Positions 1 through 5,861 of a stretch of 5,861 nt of DNA are shown piece by piece. Both the position numbers and the translations under genes were made by a program. The notes below the pieces were generated by a model, which saw nothing but the letters and a program-made list of their open reading frames with translations, ran no database searches and was not told the origin of the DNA. The DNA is taken from the NCBI GenBank assembly GCA_037439705.1, contig JBBIVP010000134.1, forward strand, positions 1 to 5,861, written 5' to 3'. Source of the stretch: JBBIVP01 sp037439705 [NCBI: bacterium] (GTDB taxonomy: Bacteria > JBBIVP01). Position 1 is the first letter of the stretch, and every line of letters begins with the position of its first letter.

Positions 1-1778
1 AAACCTAGGCTTGTTGAGGCAAATAGTTCTTTTCCCCTTATAAAAATTTTTCCGATAGGTGCTTCTGTTGCCGAAGCATTATAAGTTGCGAGAACCGAAG
101 GTGATGATGTGTCCTGAATGCTTACCATAATAATCTGGGCATTGGTGGATACGAATGCTATGTTTCCGTAAAGTTCAATGTCGTTTATTCCACCTGAAAG
201 GGTAATTCTTCCTTCCTCTTCAGGGCTTCCCCTTGGAAGGTGGAGTGCACCTTTTACCTCTCCTGAGTTCGGGTCCCTCCATGTTGTATCCCATTCTGCA
301 TCTGTATTTGCTGGATCCATATATTGGGTATCAAGAAATTCTTCAACAAATGAGCCATATATCTGAAATGTCACGGACTTTGTTAGTTCTTTGTTATACG
401 CCCTGTCAACGGAATAAAACTTTACAGTTGTATCCTTGTTTATTGAGATTCCGGTTACAGGAGAGGGTGCTGATACGGTTGAAGGGTTTGATGGAGATGG
501 GTCTGAGTCATCAAGCCTATAGAAAACAGTGCATCCATCCTCATTTGCAGTTAAAGTAAGAGAGACAGGTTTATCAAAAACTCCACCAGCAGGGTCTGCT
601 TCAGTTGAAGGTGGTATGGAATCAACTTCATACCTGTAGCTTCTGACCTTATCGTTGTTGGTTCCGTCAGAAGCCATTACCTTTAGAATCGTTATTCCCT
701 CACTGGTAATTGGAACTGTGCATGGTGTTGCACAGGATGGTGGATTCGGGAACTGTGGCTCTGTTCCATCTGTTGTGTAAGAAATGTAAGAGGTTGCCGG
801 CTCAGTTGATACCTGAATGATTAGCGGATTGGTATTGTAAATTCCGGGAAGCGGTGAAACGAATACCATTGGTGCGGGTCCTATTCTGTAATTTTCCTGA
901 TAAAATGGAGAATAGTTCCCTGCGGTATCCTTTGCAAATGCCTTGAGAACGGTATGGTCTTCAATCAAAACCGTTGTGGATGTATCTGCTCTATTTGTGT
1001 GCCCGCCTGCCGTCACATCATCTGAAGGGTCTTCTGAGGGGTCAAATCCATCTATGGTATAATAGATGGTTCCTGATTCGGAGGCGCTTATTGAAACAGA
1101 TACCTTTGTGCTGAACCATCCTCCTTTAGGATTTATTGAAAGTGTTGGAGATATCTGATCAATGAAATACTCCTCCGTAAAGACCTCTGTTCTGTTTGGA
1201 AGTGGAATTTCTGCTCCTTCCATGGGAAGGACTGCAAAATCCTTTGCAAAAAATTTTAAAACAAGGTCAGATGAAACATCAATGCTCGTGCTATCTTTTC
1301 CCATTCCGTCATAATCTTCTTCCGTTGGAGTCCTTCCATCAAGTGTATAGTAGATTTCACAGGGTTCATTGCACGAGATAACGACCATCTGTGGAGATTT
1401 GTATATTCCTCCGGGAGGTTCCGCCTCCAAAATTGGTGGAAGGTCAATTATATAATTCTCAGACTTCACCTTTTCAACATTTCCGTTATTATCTACTGCA
1501 AAAAATTTTAGAACTGTATCCTCTGTTATTCTTATTCCCTTAACAGGGCTTTTCCCCTTTAATGTGTTTCCCCTTCCCATCTCAGGGGTTGAGCCATCAA
1601 GGGTGTAATAAATAACCGCTGGTCTATCCGTTATAAGATCAACGGTCAAAGTATAACTTTGAGGATAAATTCCTCCTTTTGGATTAGCGGTGGTTACTGG
1701 ATATGGTGGAAGTTCTTTTTCTTCTTCACCGCATCCATAAAGGAGAAGAATTGTTAAAAGAACTATTATCCTTTTCAT
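1..1778 (-). CDS. Lipoprotein with five CHB_HEX_C/Fn3-like repeats and start of an LVIVD-type propeller (3' end outside window)
   Basis: The frame is open without a stop from the ATG at 1778 to the left edge, giving 592 complete codons, so the C-terminus is missing. Residues 1-16 form a lipoprotein signal: MKR, a hydrophobic stretch and a lipobox L13-Y14-G15-C16, with acylation predicted at Cys16. Residues 33-474 hold five tandem repeats of about 85-95 residues. Each runs from a P-x-G-G-[IVW]-[YF] start, through a YYTLDGSTP-like core (YYTLDGRTP, YYTIDGFDP, SYTTDGTEP, FYRLDDSDP), to an LKFFAKD-like strand. This matches the chitobiase/hexosaminidase C-terminal or Fn3-associated family (Pfam CHB_HEX_C_1 type). 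A linker (about 477-524) contains AEWDTTW. From about 525 the sequence reads like LVIVD propeller blades (GNIAFVSTNAQIIMVSIQD, a proline, then a second blade beginning near 575). Such proteins are anchored on the envelope and usually lack known enzymatic activity. The start overlaps the upstream gene's stop by 4 nt, so the two are probably co-transcribed. Ligand and role are unknown. Confidence 0.9.
   Translation of the reverse strand, partial: MKRIIVLLTILLLYGCGEEEKELPPYPVTTANPKGGIYPQSYTLTVDLITDRPAVIYYTLDGSTPEMGRGNTLKGKSPVKGIRITEDTVLKFFAVDNNGNVEKVKSENYIIDLPPILEAEPPGGIYKSPQMVVISCNEPCEIYYTLDGRTPTEEDYDGMGKDSTSIDVSSDLVLKFFAKDFAVLPMEGAEIPLPNRTEVFTEEYFIDQISPTLSINPKGGWFSTKVSVSISASESGTIYYTIDGFDPSEDPSDDVTAGGHTNRADTSTTVLIEDHTVLKAFAKDTAGNYSPFYQENYRIGPAPMVFVSPLPGIYNTNPLIIQVSTEPATSYISYTTDGTEPQFPNPPSCATPCTVPITSEGITILKVMASDGTNNDKVRSYRYEVDSIPPSTEADPAGGVFDKPVSLTLTANEDGCTVFYRLDDSDPSPSNPSTVSAPSPVTGISINKDTTVKFYSVDRAYNKELTKSVTFQIYGSFVEEFLDTQYMDPANTDAEWDTTWRDPNSGEVKGALHLPRGSPEEEGRITLSGGINDIELYGNIAFVSTNAQIIMVSIQDTSSPSVLATYNASATEAPIGKIFIRGKELFASTSLG
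3..206 (-). other. Start of an LVIVD-like beta-propeller region
   Basis: Residues 525-592 show alternating hydrophobic strands. A G-N-x-A-F-V-S strand (538-544) is followed by a strand with I549, I550, V552 and I554, then Q-D-x-S-S-P-S-V-L-A-x-Y (555-566). That is the pattern of one LVIVD repeat, usually 'G-x-x-A-Y-V-A ... L-x-I-x-D-I-S-D-P-x-x-P'. The second blade begins with I-G-K-I-F-I-R-G-K-E-L-F-A (575-587) and runs off the window. The assignment rests on one and a half blades, so it is likely but not secure. Confidence 0.6.
357..1682 (-). repeat. Five tandem protein repeats (CHB_HEX_C/Fn3-associated type)
   Basis: Approximate repeat limits in residues of the lipoprotein are 33-112, 116-207, 211-299, 303-386 and 390-474. 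All share the PxGGxY start, the D-G-x-x-P core and a terminal strand leading to F-A-x-D or an equivalent. The repeats have diverged in DNA sequence, so they are old protein duplications and not a recent tandem DNA repeat. Repeat 2 (Cys136, Cys140) and repeat 4 (Cys349, Cys353) each carry a C-x-x-x-C pair that could form a local disulfide. Repeat 5 has a single Cys416. Repeat limits were set by eye. Confidence 0.85.
1775..1778 (-). promoter_or_regulatory. ATGA stop/start overlap between the two lipoprotein genes
   Basis: On the minus strand the upstream gene ends Met-Ala-Gln-TGA, and the ATG of the downstream gene begins one base before that TGA, giving ATGA. The only Shine-Dalgarno candidate for the downstream gene is a weak GGA at 1787-1789, eight bases before its ATG. 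Translational coupling by terminating ribosomes is therefore the likely way of starting the second gene. This is an inference; the overlap itself is seen directly. Confidence 0.85.
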
Positions 1779-4219
1779 TGCGCCATTCCGATCACGCTCG
1801 GTGCAAGCATATTCATCATCTCAATGGTTTTGAAGATAAACCGGAAAAGAACTGCATTTTTGTTGAGGGTTTCACCCTCTGTATTTTTTACAGGGTCTGG
1901 AAATGTTATAACGCCGCTGAATGTAGGGTCTGGGAAGAAGGCATAATAGAGGTCTATGAGCATTCCATTTTTGTCCTGAGAGGTTCCATTCTTGGGGTCA
2001 ACCTCAATTCCTGGATGATTTCCCCCTACATCTTGACCTGTGGGCCAGTAATGAGGGATGTCTTTTCTATCAAATTTATTATTACCAGCCCCTCCAAAAT
2101 CTTTTCCTCCAGAGGTTATTCCTACATCTTCAAATGGCTCTGATGGCTCTCCAGGGTCATGTTCGCCATTTTTGTTTAAATCTATAAAATTGAATCCAAA
2201 ATCTCCCTCAACGCCCACATCCGCGTTGTAAGAGATGGTTCCATATTGCGTTACATCATCACAGGTAACCTTTCCTGCACTGCTTTCAATAGCACAAGGA
2301 GAGTTTGGAACCTTGCAATCGTCAGGAGAGCATTTTCCATCACCATCATTGTCATATCCATCGTTTGAGTTGCAGAGGGGGTCGCAGTCTAAATCAAGGT
2401 TATCGTGACAGGTGTCAAAAGGATTTTTGTCATCGCATAAAGAAGCAGGGCTTCCCCACGACTGTCCTGGCTTTTCCTCCGAATTTTTCTTTCTGTCAAT
2501 ACCTACATCTTCAAATGGTTCTGTTTCTATTTCAATTATTATTGTCTGGGTTGATTTTCTGTATAAAGGAAAGAGGCTCCTTATTGAGGTCGGATTGTCA
2601 AAGAACTCATAGAGCCTTATTTCGGGATATGGAATGCCGAGGGATGTTAAAAGTGTTTTTATTGTTCCCTTACCCACCCCGAGAACCGCATCGTAGTCAA
2701 ATGGGTCAGGACCGATGAGATTTCTTGCAACCTCGTTTAGTCCCCTCAATACTGTATCGTTTAGAGGAAATGTATATCTTCTCTTCTGGTCTGTATGAAA
2801 ATAAACCATCTCTGTTCCAACGGGCTCCTGATAATCAAAAGCCCCATTCCCTTCGCCAGAATCCTTTTGCTCGCAGTCATCCGGATTTGCTCCTATTGTT
2901 TCACAGTGTGCCCTGTTGCATTCTCCGTTCAGGTTGTAGTCAATGTATGAGGTTTCATCGCAGGACTTTGTTTTATCAAGCCTCTCATCAACATCCCCAG
3001 GACATACCCCATCAGGACCACAGTCCCAGTACCTTATTACATCATCTGACTGGTCATCCTTCTCATTCATAAGGAGTTCAATTGCTTTTAAGACATCCCT
3101 TATTCCTTTTAGAAAATAATCCCTTGCTGTCTGAAGATATGCCTTTCCCTCTTCACCACCCGCTCCCACAAGGGTCAAAGACGATGGGTCCTCTTCCATC
3201 TTCTTTATGATTTCCTTCTCAACGATGAATTGAGATTGAGGTGAAGCAAAGAGGCTGAAAACCTCAAATTCATCAGGGACTTTTAATCCAAAATCAAATA
3301 TACCATTAAAAGCCCTTCCCATATTGAAATAACCGAGACCCATCTCAAAACCTACTGTTGCAAAATGGACATCCGTCAAATCGTATTCACCAGAGAAATT
3401 AATTTTTATTGATTCGTTGTTAGAGGTTTCAGGGTTATCGTGGAAAATCACAACCCACAAATCCTTAACCCTGAACGAAAAATTTTCATCCGCTTCCTGC
3501 TTTACGAGGAGAAGATGATTCAGGATGGGCAAAGCCTCCTCATCCACAATTTTTATAATGTCTTCAGCAGATAAAGAACTCCTATTTTTGAATCTGTCCT
3601 CAACCGTTGTAAGAAGTAAAACCCCCTTTGCGATCACATTTGCATAATGAGCATTAAAGTCGCAGTAGTTCTGGGAGAGGTAATTGTCAAAGGTCTTTAC
3701 AGCGTCCTCAAATGCTTTTTTCTTCCTCGGGGTTGTTGAATTTTCTGGATAATAAAATGTTTTTTTCTCGGAATCATAAAGGGCATCAAATCCAAAGTGA
3801 TTAGTTTCTGTTTGATTAAATCCCTTTATCAGATTTATCGCATCCTTTACCTCCTGCGGTTGTGTTACAGGTGGAAGGTCATTTATTTTGAGGTTCCATG
3901 TGTGGGAAAATTCATAACCACTTATAATTTCTTTTGCAGTGACCTTTACTTCAACCGGTCTATCCGATATGAGGCTCTGACAGGCAAAAATTTTCATTGA
4001 CGAGCCACTCTCCTTCTCTTCACCGTTCAGCGTCCATGTAAGAATGAATTTCTCGTTTCCAACACATCCTGTAACAGAAACTGAAAAATCAAGAGGCTTA
4101 CCTTCATCAATTGTTAGATTGCTTTCTTCAGGATATAATGAGGTAAAATGAGGTTTACATTTTTCTTCCGTGCAGGATGAAAGAATTATAACTCCCATTA
4201 TTATAACCCACTTTTTCAT
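1775..4219 (-). CDS. Large secreted lipoprotein with Ig/PKD-like domain and calcium-binding, cysteine-rich C-terminal half; family not recognised
   Basis: This is a complete 814-residue gene. The ATG at 4219 follows a near-perfect Shine-Dalgarno sequence and opens a lipoprotein signal with lipobox L13-S14-S15-C16. Residues about 25-113 look like a PKD/Ig-type beta-sandwich (IDEGKPLDFSVSV, then LTWTLNGEE), with Cys52 and Cys80 a plausible disulfide. Residues about 118-395 appear mostly helical and match no family I know. The C-terminal half has two cysteine clusters (400-449, six Cys; 595-653, eight Cys) and several Asp/Asn/Gly loops. D680-x-N682-x-N684-G-x-x-D688-x-x-E691 is a textbook 12-residue EF-hand loop. 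D623-x-D625-x-D627-G resembles a thrombospondin type 3 repeat. D427-x-N429-x-N431-G is a partial loop. E-P-F-E-D-V-G occurs twice (567-573 and 694-700). The protein is probably envelope-anchored, disulfide-bonded and calcium-stabilised. No catalytic motif is evident and the function is unknown. It overlaps the next lipoprotein gene by 4 nt. Confidence 0.93.
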   Translation of the reverse strand: MKKWVIIMGVIILSSCTEEKCKPHFTSLYPEESNLTIDEGKPLDFSVSVTGCVGNEKFILTWTLNGEEKESGSSMKIFACQSLISDRPVEVKVTAKEIISGYEFSHTWNLKINDLPPVTQPQEVKDAINLIKGFNQTETNHFGFDALYDSEKKTFYYPENSTTPRKKKAFEDAVKTFDNYLSQNYCDFNAHYANVIAKGVLLLTTVEDRFKNRSSLSAEDIIKIVDEEALPILNHLLLVKQEADENFSFRVKDLWVVIFHDNPETSNNESIKINFSGEYDLTDVHFATVGFEMGLGYFNMGRAFNGIFDFGLKVPDEFEVFSLFASPQSQFIVEKEIIKKMEEDPSSLTLVGAGGEEGKAYLQTARDYFLKGIRDVLKAIELLMNEKDDQSDDVIRYWDCGPDGVCPGDVDERLDKTKSCDETSYIDYNLNGECNRAHCETIGANPDDCEQKDSGEGNGAFDYQEPVGTEMVYFHTDQKRRYTFPLNDTVLRGLNEVARNLIGPDPFDYDAVLGVGKGTIKTLLTSLGIPYPEIRLYEFFDNPTSIRSLFPLYRKSTQTIIIEIETEPFEDVGIDRKKNSEEKPGQSWGSPASLCDDKNPFDTCHDNLDLDCDPLCNSNDGYDNDGDGKCSPDDCKVPNSPCAIESSAGKVTCDDVTQYGTISYNADVGVEGDFGFNFIDLNKNGEHDPGEPSEPFEDVGITSGGKDFGGAGNNKFDRKDIPHYWPTGQDVGGNHPGIEVDPKNGTSQDKNGMLIDLYYAFFPDPTFSGVITFPDPVKNTEGETLNKNAVLFRFIFKTIEMMNMLAPSVIGMAQ
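2121..2137 (-). repeat. Copy 2 of a 17-bp direct repeat encoding E-P-F-E-D-V-G
   Basis: These 17 bases are identical to 2502-2518, and the match extends to 21 of 22 bases. The copies are 381 bp apart, a multiple of three, and lie in the same reading frame. They encode residues 694-700, directly after the best EF-hand loop (680-691) of the 814-residue lipoprotein. An internal duplication of a calcium-binding module is the simplest explanation. Confidence 0.75.
2502..2518 (-). repeat. Copy 1 of a 17-bp direct repeat encoding E-P-F-E-D-V-G
   Basis: This is the partner of 2121-2137. It encodes residues 567-573 of the 814-residue lipoprotein, just before the second cysteine cluster. Here the E-P-F-E-D-V-G is preceded by a hydrophobic strand (IIIEIET) and not by an EF-hand loop, so only the tail of the module is shared. 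Confidence 0.75.
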
Positions 4220-4224
4220 AATAA

Positions 4225-4231
4225 CCTCCTT
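4225..4231 (-). promoter_or_regulatory. Strong Shine-Dalgarno site for the 814-residue lipoprotein
   Basis: On the minus strand AAGGAGG lies five bases before the ATG at 4219. It is close to a perfect match to the anti-Shine-Dalgarno sequence and fixes the start, which also gives a clean lipoprotein signal peptide. Confidence 0.9.
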
Positions 4232-4237
4232 TTTTAA

Positions 4238-4266
4238 ATTTTAACATTCTTTGAGGTTCTTTTCAA
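4238..4266 (-). promoter_or_regulatory. Candidate sigma-70 promoter for the lipoprotein operon
   Basis: On the minus strand TTGAAA (4266-4261), a 17-bp spacer and TAAAAT (4243-4238) form a good sigma-70-type promoter. A start about seven bases downstream would fall near 4231, at the edge of the Shine-Dalgarno site, so the leader would be only about 12 nt. The region is AT-rich and chance matches are easy, so this is tentative. Confidence 0.4.
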
Positions 4267-4278
4267 ACAAAATTCCAA

Positions 4279-4306
4279 TTGAGTTTAATCAGTCGTCTGA
4301 TAAAAT
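4279..4306 (+). promoter_or_regulatory. Candidate extended -10 promoter for purL, implying a leaderless mRNA
   Basis: TTGAGT (4279-4284), a 16-bp spacer and TAAAAT (4301-4306), preceded by TG at 4298-4299, give an extended -10 promoter (TGnTAAAAT). Transcription would start near 4313-4314, at the purL ATG itself. No Shine-Dalgarno sequence precedes that ATG, which fits a leaderless transcript. An imperfect palindrome (TCAG...CTGA, 4289-4300) lies between the two boxes and could be an operator, though it is short. Confidence 0.45.
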
Positions 4307-4313
4307 CATAAAA

Positions 4314-5861
4314 ATGGAAAAAATTCTGCATTTTTATAGAAGGACTGAGCCAGATAGACTAAAAGAATTCGTTCTGGATTTTGAGTACTGTTTCAACATA
4401 GAGATTTCTGATGAACTGAACGAAGAAGAGATGAAAATTTTGAAATGGCTTCTTTCTGAAACCTTTGAGCCTCATAATTTTTCGGATATCCCTTTTCTTA
4501 AAGGAAAAGTGATTGAAGTTGGACCCAGGATGAATTTTGAAACTCCATATTCTACAAATGCGATAAGCATATTTCATGCCTGTGGACTTAAAAAAGTCAG
4601 GAGGGTTGAGAGGTCAAGGAGGTATATTCTTAAAAATGATAGCCCTGAGATAATTAATCTTTTATATGACAGGATGACCGAATGTATATACCCTGAACCG
4701 ATTAAGAGATTTAAAATTGACTTTGAGCCCAAGGAGGTAAGAATAATTCCGCTCATAGAAAAGGGCAAAACTGCTCTTAAAGAGCTTAACAGGGAAATGG
4801 GTCTTGGAATGGACAGCTGGGATATAGATTATTACTATGACATTTTTGTAAATCTTTTCAAAAGGAATCCGACGGATGTGGAGTGTTTTCAACTTGCACA
4901 GGCGAACAGCGAACATTCAAGGCACTGGTTTTTCAAGGGAAGACTTATGATTGATGGAAAGGAGATTCCATCATCCCTTCTTGATATCATTAAAAAACCC
5001 TTATTTTCAAAAACTTCAAACAGTTTGATTGCATTCAGAGACAATTCAAGCGCCATAAGGGGAGGACCTGTAAAAACTATAATTCCAGAATCTCCAGGAA
5101 AACCATCTCCTTTCAAAGACGTGGAGAAAACCTTACACCCTGTTTTTACAGCAGAAACCCATAATTTTCCAACAGGAGTGGCGCCATTTCCTGGAGCAGA
5201 AACAGGAACAGGAGGAAGAATAAGGGATGTGCAGGCGGTTGGAAGGGGTGGGATTGTTATTGCAGGAACCACCGGTTATTGTGTTGGCAACCTTTTCATT
5301 TCGGGTTACAGGCTTCCCTGGGAGGATAGAAGGTTTAAATACCCTAAAAACCTTGCTTCACCACTTGAGATTGAAATTCAGGCAAGCAACGGTGCCTCGG
5401 ACTACGGAAATAAATTTGGAGAGCCAGTAATTCAGGGATTTACAAGGTCCTTTGGCTTGAAGCTTCCGAATGGAGAAAGAAGGGAATGGATAAAGCCAAT
5501 AATGTTTACAGGAGGGGTTGGAGAAATAGACGAGGCTCACATTAAAAAGTTCGAGCCACAAAAAGGAATGCTCATAGTTATGATAGGAGGACCCGCCTAC
5601 AGGATAGGTATTGGAGGTGGTTCTGCATCAAGTATGATTTCAGGTGCACAATCTGAGGAACTTGATTTTAACGCAGTTCAGAGGGGAGATGCGGAGATGG
5701 AACAGAAGGTTCAGAGGGTTATAAAAGCCTGTATTGAAATGGGAGAAAAAAATCCAATTTTGAGCATCCACGATCAGGGTGCAGGGGGTCCGTGTAATGT
5801 CCTTACAGAACTCGTCCATCCAGCAGGCGGAAAAATAAATTTGAAAAAAATTCGTCTTTGA
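4314..5861 (+). CDS. purL: Large-type phosphoribosylformylglycinamidine synthase (FGAM synthetase), N-terminal part cut short by an in-frame TGA
   Basis: PurL makes FGAM from FGAR, glutamine and ATP, the fourth step of cytoplasmic purine synthesis. Numbering from the ATG at 4314, the sequence has the PurS-like N-terminal domain (ILHFYRR near residue 5), GPRMNFETPYST (70-81), the signature LAQANSEHSRHWFFKG (194-209), ETHNFPTG (281-288) and GTGGRIRD (298-305), QSEELDFNAVQRGD (446-459) and HDQGAGG (486-492). It resembles the single-chain eukaryotic PFAS form more than the three-subunit PurS/L/Q form. I chose ATG 4314 because family proteins start just before the HFY motif. A TTG at 4251 would add 21 residues with no Shine-Dalgarno. 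The frame ends after 515 residues, where about 1,200-1,350 are normal. The second half of the synthetase and the glutaminase domain are absent, and the cut lies inside a catalytic domain. The TGA aligns with the glycine of the conserved L-G-D that should follow. It may be a broken gene or a base error. Confidence 0.9.
   Translation: MEKILHFYRRTEPDRLKEFVLDFEYCFNIEISDELNEEEMKILKWLLSETFEPHNFSDIPFLKGKVIEVGPRMNFETPYSTNAISIFHACGLKKVRRVERSRRYILKNDSPEIINLLYDRMTECIYPEPIKRFKIDFEPKEVRIIPLIEKGKTALKELNREMGLGMDSWDIDYYYDIFVNLFKRNPTDVECFQLAQANSEHSRHWFFKGRLMIDGKEIPSSLLDIIKKPLFSKTSNSLIAFRDNSSAIRGGPVKTIIPESPGKPSPFKDVEKTLHPVFTAETHNFPTGVAPFPGAETGTGGRIRDVQAVGRGGIVIAGTTGYCVGNLFISGYRLPWEDRRFKYPKNLASPLEIEIQASNGASDYGNKFGEPVIQGFTRSFGLKLPNGERREWIKPIMFTGGVGEIDEAHIKKFEPQKGMLIVMIGGPAYRIGIGGGSASSMISGAQSEELDFNAVQRGDAEMEQKVQRVIKACIEMGEKNPILSIHDQGAGGPCNVLTELVHPAGGKINLKKIRL

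Noticed and set aside
357-1682. Recent tandem DNA repeat or CRISPR-like array
   Set aside because: The periodicity is in the protein only. The DNA copies have diverged and unit lengths vary, with no constant repeat and spacer pattern.
1703-2143. 146-codon plus-strand open frame
   Set aside because: It lies wholly opposite the two lipoprotein genes, has no recognisable motif, and its translation looks like a shadow of the real coding strand.
2305-3072. Plus-strand open frames opposite the calcium-binding region
   Set aside because: Their His, Ser and Arg runs mirror the Asp, Gly and Cys codons of the opposite strand. No family resemblance or start signal was seen.
4251-4313. TTG at 4251 as the start of purL
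   Set aside because: It adds 21 residues before the HFY motif, where family proteins do not have any, and has no Shine-Dalgarno sequence. ATG 4314 fits the family length.
5859-5861. TGA read as glycine, as in Gracilibacteria and SR1
   Set aside because: It would fit the alignment, but the purL frame uses GGA and the other glycine codons with no internal TGA. A TGA also ends the 814-residue lipoprotein exactly at the next gene's start. Recoding across the genome is therefore unlikely.
1-5861. Mobile element, toxin-antitoxin, phage or defence system
   Set aside because: No transposase, integrase, terminal inverted repeats, nuclease or helicase motifs were found in any of the three genes.

Overview
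The window is about 5.9 kb of moderately AT-rich bacterial DNA (roughly 40% G+C by eye). It holds three protein genes and no RNA gene, CRISPR array, insertion sequence or intact mobile element that I can recognise. Arginine is mostly AGA/AGG, isoleucine is often ATA, and glycine is mostly GGA. That usage is common in AT-rich and often thermophilic or deep-branching bacteria. Two lipoprotein signal peptides and secreted calcium-binding motifs suggest a didermic (Gram-negative-type) bacterium. I cannot name a phylum from this window.

Left part (1-4219, minus strand): two lipoprotein genes in tandem, probably one operon read right to left. The first (4219 to 1775) encodes a complete 814-residue lipoprotein of unrecognised family. 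It has an Ig/PKD-like N-terminal domain, a largely helical middle, and a cysteine-rich, Asp/Asn/Gly-rich C-terminal half with EF-hand-like and thrombospondin-3-like calcium-binding loops. Its TGA stop overlaps the ATG of the second gene in an ATGA junction. The second gene (1778 to beyond position 1) is open to the left edge, with 592 codons visible. It encodes a lipoprotein with five tandem chitobiase-C-terminal/Fn3-like repeats, a linker, and the start of what looks like an LVIVD beta-propeller. Both mature proteins would begin at Cys16, and both look like envelope-anchored proteins that bind or display something outside the cytoplasm. Their substrate is unknown.

Middle (4220-4313): a short divergent intergenic region. 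A strong Shine-Dalgarno sequence serves the lipoprotein operon. Plausible sigma-70-type promoters face both ways. The one facing right has an extended -10 placed so close to the purL ATG that its transcript would be leaderless or nearly so.

Right part (4314-5861, plus strand): the N-terminal 515 codons of a large, single-chain PurL (FGAM synthetase) that resembles the eukaryotic PFAS type. The frame stops at a TGA that aligns with a conserved glycine inside a catalytic domain, so the gene appears cut to about 40% of normal length. A real nonsense mutation and a base-call error are the main explanations. The window ends on that stop, so whether the rest follows cannot be seen. purL is housekeeping metabolism and shows no evident functional link to the lipoprotein pair.
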